IMG/VR virus record: IMGVR_UViG_3300002835_001159
Location: 1-22,883 of that record
DNA length: 22,883 bases
DNA from: a virus
Strand: one strand, 5' to 3'
Shown piece after piece: positions 14,687-19,444 of the stretch. The notes below the pieces were generated by a model. It was not told the origin of the DNA. It ran no database searches and saw only the letters and a program-made list of their open reading frames with translations. The position numbers and the translations under genes are program-made. Each line of letters opens with the position of its first letter. Position 1 is the first letter of the stretch.

Positions 14687-14711
14687 CAGACTAAATAATT
14701 TAATGTATAAT
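14683..14711 (+). promoter_or_regulatory. Sigma70-type promoter of the tmRNA
   Basis: TTGACA (14683-14688) and TATAAT (14706-14711) are both perfect and separated by 17 bp, with TG directly before the -10. The predicted start near 14718 fits the 5' end of the acceptor piece of the permuted tmRNA. The -35 lies inside the stop region of the nuclease gene. This is host-polymerase-type expression, probably early and strong. Confidence 0.9.
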
Positions 14712-14717
14712 GTGAAG

Positions 14718-15015
14718 TTATGGTTGTATGAAGCAACTAGAAAAGTGTTCTGGACGGGGGTGCGAATCCCCCCAGGTCCACCATAAGCATATTAGTGGTC
14801 TTGAAACCCACAATTCATAGTTAAGTCTATGTGCTAGTATGTTTCTGATGGGCCTGCATAGTTTCGACAGGGCAAATAGTACAGAAGTGGACAACTCATC
14901 AGAGAAGATGTTAAAACTAAATCAAAGTAAACGCAAACGACTCACAGTTCGCATTAGCAGCCTAAACGCCGCTTAGGGTTTCGGTTGGTTTCCTCGTAAC
15001 AGAATAACCAACCAC
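14718..15015 (+). ncRNA. ssrA: Circularly permuted (two-piece) tmRNA
   Basis: The tRNA-like 3' part comes first: T-arm GGGGG/TGCGAAT/CCCCC (14756-14772), acceptor strand CAGGTCC (14773-14779), discriminator A and encoded CCA (14781-14783). After a 66-nt spacer, the 5' part starts with GGGCCTG (14850-14856), which pairs over 7 bp (one G-U) with the acceptor strand and is followed by the tmRNA hallmark GTTTCGAC. ACAACT (14891-14896) can pair with GGTTGT (14722-14727), joining the two pieces. The tag frame starts at GCA 14933 and ends at TAA 14963. Two hairpins follow (CCTAA/TTAGG 14961-14977; GGTTGGTT/AACCAACC 14983-15013). The RNA rescues stalled ribosomes and tags the nascent proteins. Exact ends of the mature pieces are estimated. 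Confidence 0.93.
14933..14965 (+). other. tmRNA proteolysis tag reading frame (ANDSQFALAA)
   Basis: The resume codon GCA (14933-14935), preceded by AGTAAAC, opens a 10-codon frame encoding ANDSQFALAA and closed by TAA (14963-14965). The start AND and the end ALAA are the standard features recognised by SspB/ClpX-type degradation systems (E. coli ANDENYALAA). The F-ALAA ending resembles betaproteobacterial tags more than the ...VAA tags typical of Alphaproteobacteria. With the initial Ala charged on the tmRNA, the complete tag is A-ANDSQFALAA. Confidence 0.92.
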
Positions 15016-15029
15016 TTAGTGGAGACATA

Positions 15030-15632
15030 ATGAAGATACCTAAAACCATTTGGTCTAAAGAAGAAATTTTAATTGCAGATGAATTGTTGGAGTTGGCACC
15101 AAAGTTACGTGATGACTTTTTGGAGTATCATAAAGACTTTTACACTACATTTACTGGCGGCAACTCTTATGCTTCAAAAAATAAAAATGCAGTTTTGGAC
15201 GCAGAAGAACGTGTTATTTGGAAAGTTGAAGGACTAAGGTATTCTCTACCGCAAAAAGGCATCGAACGTAATATGTTCCTTGAACCTGAAATGAGAAATG
15301 CATTTCCTACTGCCTCATCTTTAACACAAAAATATATACAACATTGTGGTTGCAGTGGTTATAGCATATTGGATCCAGGTGGTGTTATCACTAGGCATGT
15401 TGATATAGAAAACTATTTAAGAAAAACAGTTAGAATACATATTCCACTCATTATTCCAGAAGGCGATGTGTATTTGGAAGTTAGAGGTGTTGAATTGGAT
15501 TGGTCAAATTTATTTGCATTTGATAATGGTGATTGGCACAGTGCATATAACAAAACAGAGAAAAGACGATTGGTTTACATCATAGATATATCAAGGTCTT
15601 TTTTAGGAATTCCGGAAATCGGAAGAGGTTAG
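15030..15632 (+). CDS. Aspartyl/asparaginyl beta-hydroxylase-like protein (second copy)
   Basis: A 200-residue AspH-like oxygenase with GGAG (15021-15024) as ribosome site, immediately after the tmRNA. The core is ITRH123-V-D125, RIHIPLIIPEG, then NGDWH170-SAYN and R179/R180 before LVYIIDI. H123, D125 and H170 bind Fe(II). The RIHIPL block is shared with the AspH-like protein at 11712, but the rest differs, so this is a second, divergent member. It may belong functionally with the modification cassette although the nuclease and tmRNA lie between. It is probably transcribed from the tmRNA promoter and processed away from the tmRNA precursor. Confidence 0.85.
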   Translation: MKIPKTIWSKEEILIADELLELAPKLRDDFLEYHKDFYTTFTGGNSYASKNKNAVLDAEERVIWKVEGLRYSLPQKGIERNMFLEPEMRNAFPTASSLTQKYIQHCGCSGYSILDPGGVITRHVDIENYLRKTVRIHIPLIIPEGDVYLEVRGVELDWSNLFAFDNGDWHSAYNKTEKRRLVYIIDISRSFLGIPEIGRG

Positions 15633-15680
15633 TTAGGTTCCTTAATACCTATCATTTTGTTTAACAACTAGGAGTTAATT

Positions 15681-16223
15681 TTGAAGAAAATCAGTTTTAT
15701 TTTGGCCTCTTTGGTCATCAGTGCTTCAGCAATGGCACAAGGTTATGGTTCATTGGAATATTCAGATGAAACAAACCGTGCAACAGATGCAAAAAACATT
15801 AAAGAAGCAGTTGTCATTGGTAATAAAGTTGGTTCTACCGACTATAGCCTTAAAATGGAAAACAGCCAGTCTGCACTTGGCAGTGGTTCAATTTCACAAG
15901 GATTAGAAGTTCGTGTGAGACAATCTATCGGTGCTTTCTACGTTGGTGGACGTTTGGGTGAAAGAGTAACCAGTTCAACACATTTTAGTCATTACGCAGT
16001 TGATGCTGGTGTTAAATTCCCATTGGTTGCTGGTTTGACTGGTGATGTTGGTGCTCGTTATCGTAATGCATTTGATACTACAAACGCATATCAAACGACC
16101 CGTGTTCACACAGCAGTCGGTTACGATTTGACCAAACAAGACAAAGTTGCAGTTCGTTGGAGCCGTTCATATGGTGACGAAGAAAAAGACGCATGGCGTC
16201 TACAGTACACACGTAGTTTTTAA
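15681..16223 (+). CDS. Secreted outer-membrane beta-barrel (porin-like) protein
   Basis: A 180-residue protein starting with TTG; AGGAG at 15670-15674, six bases upstream, fixes this start. Residues 1-19 are a classical Sec signal peptide (MKKISFILASLVISASAMA, cleavage before QG). The mature part alternates polar and apolar residues with many aromatic girdle positions (GAFYVGGRLGERV, DVGARYRNAFDTT, DKVAVRWSRSYG) and ends with a terminal Phe (RLQYTRSF), the signal used by the BAM machinery. The size suits an 8-stranded OmpA/OmpX-like barrel. It is almost certainly made to alter the host outer membrane, for example masking the phage receptor or changing permeability; which one is unknown. No T4 homologue is known to me. 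Confidence 0.85.
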   Translation: MKKISFILASLVISASAMAQGYGSLEYSDETNRATDAKNIKEAVVIGNKVGSTDYSLKMENSQSALGSGSISQGLEVRVRQSIGAFYVGGRLGERVTSSTHFSHYAVDAGVKFPLVAGLTGDVGARYRNAFDTTNAYQTTRVHTAVGYDLTKQDKVAVRWSRSYGDEEKDAWRLQYTRSF

Positions 16224-16227
16224 TACG

Positions 16228-16235
16228 TATAAATA
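16228..16235 (+). promoter_or_regulatory. T4-type late promoter TATAAATA
   Basis: A perfect TATAAATA octamer, the T4 late promoter recognised by the gp55-type sigma factor with gp33 and the sliding clamp, lies just after the stop of the outer-membrane protein gene. Transcription would start near 16241, exactly at the base of a hairpin, and run into the small protein at 16305 and the cell-wall hydrolase. The gp33 gene downstream supports use of this promoter class. Confidence 0.7.
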
Positions 16236-16240
16236 AGTAT

Positions 16241-16260
16241 ATGGGTTCGGTGGGACCCAT
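16241..16260 (+). promoter_or_regulatory. 5'-leader hairpin (or weak terminator)
   Basis: ATGGGTTC (16241-16248) pairs with GGACCCAT (16253-16260), 8 bp with one G-U pair, around a GGTG loop. No T-run follows (TTAAATAATCC), so it is not a standard intrinsic terminator. With the late promoter start predicted at about 16241, the hairpin would sit at the extreme 5' end of the late transcript and could stabilise the mRNA. Confidence 0.6.
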
Positions 16261-16304
16261 TTAAATAATCCACCAACACACTTACACAACACAAGGAGAA
16301 AACT

Positions 16305-16583
16305 ATGTCAAACATGACACCCTTTGAAATCCGTCTTGAACTATTAAAAATGGCAAGAGACATGTTATATGATTCATACAACGCAGAACGAGACCGTCTA
16401 CAACAAGACTGGCACATCAAATGCGAAACGGCAAGGTCTAAAGGTGAAATACCACCTGAACATCCAGGATTGCCGACCATCCCCTCAGAAACAGACATTA
16501 TTAGCAAAGCTACATCTTTAAATAGTTTTGTATCTAATACACCGGTAACACCTGAAATCAAGGTTACCAGAAAAACATCCTGA
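16305..16583 (+). CDS. Small conserved T4-like phage protein
   Basis: A 92-residue protein with AAGGAG at 16293-16298. The N-terminal helix MSNMTPFEIRLELLKMARDM is a pattern I recall as conserved in many T4-like cyanophages and pelagiphages, followed by a charged helix and a Pro-rich linker (PPEHPGLPTIPSETDI), then ISKATSLNSFVSN. No enzymatic motif. It has its own late promoter and is followed by a hairpin, so it may be a single-gene late transcript. Function unknown, possibly a small virion or assembly protein. Confidence 0.8.
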   Translation: MSNMTPFEIRLELLKMARDMLYDSYNAERDRLQQDWHIKCETARSKGEIPPEHPGLPTIPSETDIISKATSLNSFVSNTPVTPEIKVTRKTS

Positions 16584-16588
16584 GGGTT

Positions 16589-16605
16589 AAGGGGGTTTCC
16601 CCCTT
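16589..16605 (+). terminator. GC-rich hairpin after the small conserved gene
   Basis: AAGGGGG (16589-16595) and CCCCCTT (16599-16605) form a 7-bp stem with a TTT loop, 5 bases after the stop codon. The trailing sequence TAAAGAAACG has no T-run, so termination would be inefficient. It may protect the 3' end or reduce read-through into the hydrolase gene at 16626. Confidence 0.5.
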
Positions 16606-16625
16606 TAAAGAAACGAGGAGTAGCA

Positions 16626-17138
16626 ATGAAGTTTTTATCAACTTTATTATTTTCTTTATCATTATTGATTTTACCTTTAACATCCCAAGAACAAACATTT
16701 GCAATGGAAAGAGTGGTTTCACAGGATTTAAATAAGCAATTACTTTGCATGGCCAAAAACATCTACTATGAAGCCGCAAGCGAATCTTTTGAAGGTAAAT
16801 TAGCAGTAGCACAAGTTACAATGAATCGTGTGAATAGTCCATTTTATCCCAAAACAATTTGTGAAGTGGTATATCAAAAAACGGGCCGCACATACCAATT
16901 CAGTTGGGTTGGTGAGAATGTTGGACCGGTTAGGAGCAAATATGCATGGGAAGAATGCCTAATTGTCGCAAAGAAAGCCTTGACACAAACAAAATTACAT
17001 GATAAAATATATGAAACCAATTCAATGTTCTATCATGCCACCTACGTTAATCCAGAATGGAAATTAAGGTACGTTGCAAAAATTGGAAATCATCTGTTCT
17101 ATACGAAAGCTCAAAGTGCCAACAAAAACCGAAATTAA
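16626..17138 (+). CDS. Secreted SleB-type cell-wall hydrolase (endolysin candidate)
   Basis: A 170-residue protein with GAGGAG ribosome site. Residues 1-20 are a hydrophobic N-terminal signal or signal-anchor (MKFLSTLLFSLSLLILPLTS). The rest matches the Hydrolase_2/SleB fold: AKNIYYE49-A, FEGKLAVAQVTMNRV, TICEVVYQK, QFSW and later MFYHATYVNPEW and IGNHLFY. E49 is the expected catalytic acid of this transglycosylase-like family, with H137 and H156 conserved near the C-terminus. It would reach the periplasm by Sec and degrade peptidoglycan, so it may be the endolysin. I see no holin gene adjacent, which fits a signal-bearing, possibly holin-independent or pinholin-assisted enzyme. Confidence 0.85.
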   Translation: MKFLSTLLFSLSLLILPLTSQEQTFAMERVVSQDLNKQLLCMAKNIYYEAASESFEGKLAVAQVTMNRVNSPFYPKTICEVVYQKTGRTYQFSWVGENVGPVRSKYAWEECLIVAKKALTQTKLHDKIYETNSMFYHATYVNPEWKLRYVAKIGNHLFYTKAQSANKNRN

Positions 17139-17337
17139 TGAATTTAGTGAAATGATTAGTAAAAGCGTCAGTGAATTGGGTGGTACCCATATGGATGCAA
17201 TCATACATCATTGTGAACAAACAGGTATGGAAGTCGATGTGGCTTCTTCTTTAGTCTCTAGTGCATTGAAAGCAAAGATTAGAGAAGAAGCACAAGACCT
17301 AAACCTATTGAAGAAAAGTTCTAAATTGCCCCTATGA
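17116..17337 (+). CDS. 33: Late transcription co-activator, gp33-like
   Basis: A 73-residue helical protein read from GTG 17116 (the open frame starts further upstream, but only with a TTG inside the hydrolase gene). Key blocks are INEFSEMISKSVSELGGTHM, DAIIHHCEQTGMEVDVASS and AKIREEAQDLNLLKK. I recall such sequences as gp33 of T4-like cyanophages. In T4, gp33 binds the RNA polymerase flap and links gp55-directed late transcription to the sliding clamp. Position directly before gene 59, as in T4, supports the call. It overlaps the hydrolase by 23 bases and gene 59 by ATGA. Confidence 0.75.
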   Translation: MPTKTEINEFSEMISKSVSELGGTHMDAIIHHCEQTGMEVDVASSLVSSALKAKIREEAQDLNLLKKSSKLPL

Positions 17338-17942
17338 CCGAAACGACAGGATTTGAAGCATATGCCCTATATCAAAGCATTAAACTTCATTTTACTTCTG
17401 ATTCTTACGATTTTTTTCGTTACAACGGAAAGACCAACGTATCAAAGGACAACTTTGCAAACAATAAAGCCAAGTATTCTTTTTACAAGTTATCACGGAA
17501 GTACAACATAGATGAATTACGTACTTTTTATATTGCTAATTTCCTAGAAACCAATGTGAATTGGGTGGGAGATATATGTGGTATTGAAGGTGAAGAAAAC
17601 TACAAGAAATGGCAAAAAAGAAACCAGAGCTTGACATACCGATTCGAACAAGATATAATAAGTCTATTCACAGCAACACAATCACCTAATGAAATGTTGG
17701 TAGTTGTAGATGGACAATATCCATTGCTGTTGAGAGAGATGACTTATGGCAACATTAACATTGAGACGGTGTGTATACTTAATGACATTATGAATTTCTT
17801 ACCAATGTGGAACAAAAAAATAACAGATGATGTTATTTGGCCTACATTAAAAAGAAAAATTGAAAAGTACACACCGTTTCTTGTTTACGATAAAGATAAG
17901 TTTAAGACAATTTTAAAAGAAAGTTTGAGAGAACATGCCTAA
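17334..17942 (+). CDS. 59: gp59-like helicase loader
   Basis: A 202-residue protein whose N-terminus FEAYALYQSIKLHFTSDSYD with FFRYNGKTNVS matches the hallmark start of T4 gene 59 helicase assembly proteins. The usual length is about 215 residues. In T4 it binds fork DNA and gp32 and loads the gp41 helicase. The middle contains KYSFYKLSRKYN and the C-terminal half is helical (TVCILNDIMNFLPMWNKKI). The gene keeps the T4 order 33-59 but is separated from gene 32 by a nucleotidase gene. Start and stop overlap both neighbours. Confidence 0.88.
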   Translation: MTETTGFEAYALYQSIKLHFTSDSYDFFRYNGKTNVSKDNFANNKAKYSFYKLSRKYNIDELRTFYIANFLETNVNWVGDICGIEGEENYKKWQKRNQSLTYRFEQDIISLFTATQSPNEMLVVVDGQYPLLLREMTYGNINIETVCILNDIMNFLPMWNKKITDDVIWPTLKRKIEKYTPFLVYDKDKFKTILKESLREHA

Positions 17943-18429
17943 AATTAATTGCATCTACTTGGATATGGATGGCGTTATTGCCGATTTTGAAAAGAGATAC
18001 GTTGAACTGTTTAAAGTTCAGCCTAGTTCAACCAGAGAATATAAAGAATTCAATAAATTTTTTGATAAGTTTATTGCTGATGGTCACTTTGAAACACTTG
18101 AACTAATGCCAGATGCAATGGATTTGGTACGTGCATTACGTAATGCATTACCACCTACTCAAATTCTGTCCTCCACAGCAAGTGAGAAAAGACACAAAGC
18201 AATCTCTGAACAAAAGATTAAATGGTTGGAAACGCAGGGTATTGACTTCCAACGTAACTTGGTTCCAGGTAAAGAACTAAAGAAAAGATACGCAAGAACA
18301 GATACGTTAATCATTGATGATACAGAGAGTGTTATTAATGATTGGCGTGCTGCAGGTGGTGTGGCAATCTTACATAAAAATGTTGCCGATACCTTGGTAC
18401 AGTTGAAGTTTATACTTGACGATGCCTAA
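17935..18429 (+). CDS. HAD-like 5'(3')-deoxyribonucleotidase
   Basis: A 164-residue HAD-superfamily phosphatase. Motif I is D10-M-D12-G-V (YLDMDGVIADFEKRY), motif II is around ILSSTAS (77-83), a Lys-rich stretch PGKELKKRY supplies motif III and LIID128-D129-T is motif IV. The 'DMDGV-ADF' form and small cap fit 5'(3')-deoxyribonucleotidases (NT5C family), which dephosphorylate dNMPs. In a phage it could balance nucleotide pools or remove host-type nucleotides. It overlaps gene 59 by 8 bases, and the gene 32 promoter lies across its 3' end. Confidence 0.85.
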   Translation: MPKINCIYLDMDGVIADFEKRYVELFKVQPSSTREYKEFNKFFDKFIADGHFETLELMPDAMDLVRALRNALPPTQILSSTASEKRHKAISEQKIKWLETQGIDFQRNLVPGKELKKRYARTDTLIIDDTESVINDWRAAGGVAILHKNVADTLVQLKFILDDA

Positions 18430-18444
18430 ATAATATGATATAAT
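18416..18444 (+). promoter_or_regulatory. Sigma70-type promoter of gene 32
   Basis: TTGACG (18416-18421) and TATAAT (18439-18444) with a 17-bp spacer. The start would fall near 18451, leaving a 5' leader of about 56 nt that contains the three 11-nt repeats. A TAAATAA motif lies inside the spacer (18427-18433), so a late-type start might overlap. Gene 32 can thus be transcribed apart from the 33-59 transcript. Confidence 0.82.
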
Positions 18445-18459
18445 GAACTATGTGGACAA

Positions 18460-18492
18460 TCCGTTTATACTCCGTTAATATTCCGTTTATAC
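18460..18492 (+). repeat. Three tandem 11-nt repeats in the gene 32 leader
   Basis: Copies TCCGTTTATAC (18460-18470), TCCGTTAATAT (18471-18481) and TCCGTTTATAC (18482-18492) follow one another without spacing, ending just before the ribosome site (AGAAAGG, 18494-18500). The stretch is unlikely to fold. T4 gp32 represses its own translation by binding cooperatively to an unstructured leader next to a pseudoknot; these repeats could be an analogous operator. That role is inference. Confidence 0.85.
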
Positions 18493-18506
18493 TAGAAAGG
18501 TAAATC

Positions 18507-19388
18507 ATGGTAGATTTTTCAAATCTTAAAAAAAGTTCAGGCAATCTGGACACATTGAAAGCAAAAGTGGCAGAGCTCAACGCCTCCACTGAAGGTAAAT
18601 CCGATAAAGAAAACTTTTGGCGACCAGAAGTAGACAAAGCTGGCAACGGCATGGCTACGATTCGTTTTCTACCCGCAGCAGCAGTTGATGGTGAAGATGG
18701 TCTTCCTTGGGCTAAGATTTTCGAACATGGATTTCAAGGTCCTGGTGGTTGGTTAATCGACAAGTGTTTAACAACCAAGAACCAACAATGTCCTGTATGT
18801 GAACACAACAACAAATTGTGGAACTCAGGCATTGAAGCGAACAAAGACATTGTTCGTAAACAAAAACGTAAACTAAGTTACATTGCTAACGTTTATATCA
18901 TTTCTGATCCTAAGCATCCAGAGAACGAAGGACAAGTTAAATTGTTCAAGTTCGGTGCCAAGATTTTTGAGAAGGTTACAGGTGCAATGAATCCTGCATT
19001 TGAAGATGAAACACCAATCAATCCGTTTGATTTGTGGAAGGGTGCTAACTTTAAGTTACGTATCACTAAAGTTGCTGGTTATCAAAACTATGATAAGTCC
19101 GAATTCACATCACCATCTGCATTGTTGGATGACGATGAGAAGTTGGAGAAAATTTGGAAGTCACAATTCTCATTGACTGAGTTGACGGCTGACAAAGAAT
19201 TCAAGTCTTATGATATGTTGAAAACACGTTTGGATAAAGTACTTGGTTTGAATGATGAAGGTGATGCTCCACGAGCACGTACCACAGTTGAACAAGCTAA
19301 GGCTGCACCTAAGAAGCCAGTTGAAGTTGATATCGCAGCTACTGATGATGACGATATGGAATACTTTGCCAAGTTGGCTGAAGATTAA
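18507..19388 (+). CDS. 32: Single-stranded DNA-binding protein gp32
   Basis: A 293-residue gp32 homologue. The N-terminal cooperativity region is basic (FSNLKKSSGNLDTLKAKV). The zinc site of the core OB domain is visible as H74, C87, C95 and C98 (EHGFQGPGGWLIDKC, QQCPVC), the same H-C-C-C set as T4 gp32. The KRKLSYIANVYIISDPKHPE block is typical of the family. The C-terminus is acidic (DDDDMEYFAKLAED), used in gp32 to contact replication proteins. It coats ssDNA during replication and recombination and would partner with the gp59 encoded upstream. It has its own promoter and a strong terminator. Confidence 0.96.
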   Translation: MVDFSNLKKSSGNLDTLKAKVAELNASTEGKSDKENFWRPEVDKAGNGMATIRFLPAAAVDGEDGLPWAKIFEHGFQGPGGWLIDKCLTTKNQQCPVCEHNNKLWNSGIEANKDIVRKQKRKLSYIANVYIISDPKHPENEGQVKLFKFGAKIFEKVTGAMNPAFEDETPINPFDLWKGANFKLRITKVAGYQNYDKSEFTSPSALLDDDEKLEKIWKSQFSLTELTADKEFKSYDMLKTRLDKVLGLNDEGDAPRARTTVEQAKAAPKKPVEVDIAATDDDDMEYFAKLAED

Positions 19389-19419
19389 ACAAAAGCTCCT
19401 TTCTCAGAACTTTGTTTAG

Positions 19420-19442
19420 ACCCCGCTTCGGCGGGGTTTTTT
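19420..19442 (+). terminator. Intrinsic terminator after gene 32
   Basis: CCCCGC (19421-19426), TTCG tetraloop and GCGGGG (19431-19436) followed by TTTTTT (19437-19442); A19420 can pair with T19437. It is a textbook rho-independent terminator for + strand transcripts. On the minus strand the run after the stem is not U-rich, so it works mainly in one direction. It separates the two converging gene blocks. Confidence 0.96.
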
Positions 19443-19444
19443 GT

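Noticed and set aside
14784-14849. A separate tRNA in the spacer between the two tmRNA parts
   Set aside because: There is no second T-arm or acceptor pair; the segment fits the excised loop of a permuted tmRNA precursor.
15634-15651. Small hairpin TAGGT/ACCTA after the second AspH-like gene as a terminator
   Set aside because: The stem is only 5 bp, AT-rich and has no T-run, so it is not distinguishable from chance.
18410-18652. Minus-strand open frame across the gene 32 start
   Set aside because: It lies opposite the gene 32 promoter, leader and N-terminal coding region and has no ribosome site or recognisable sequence.
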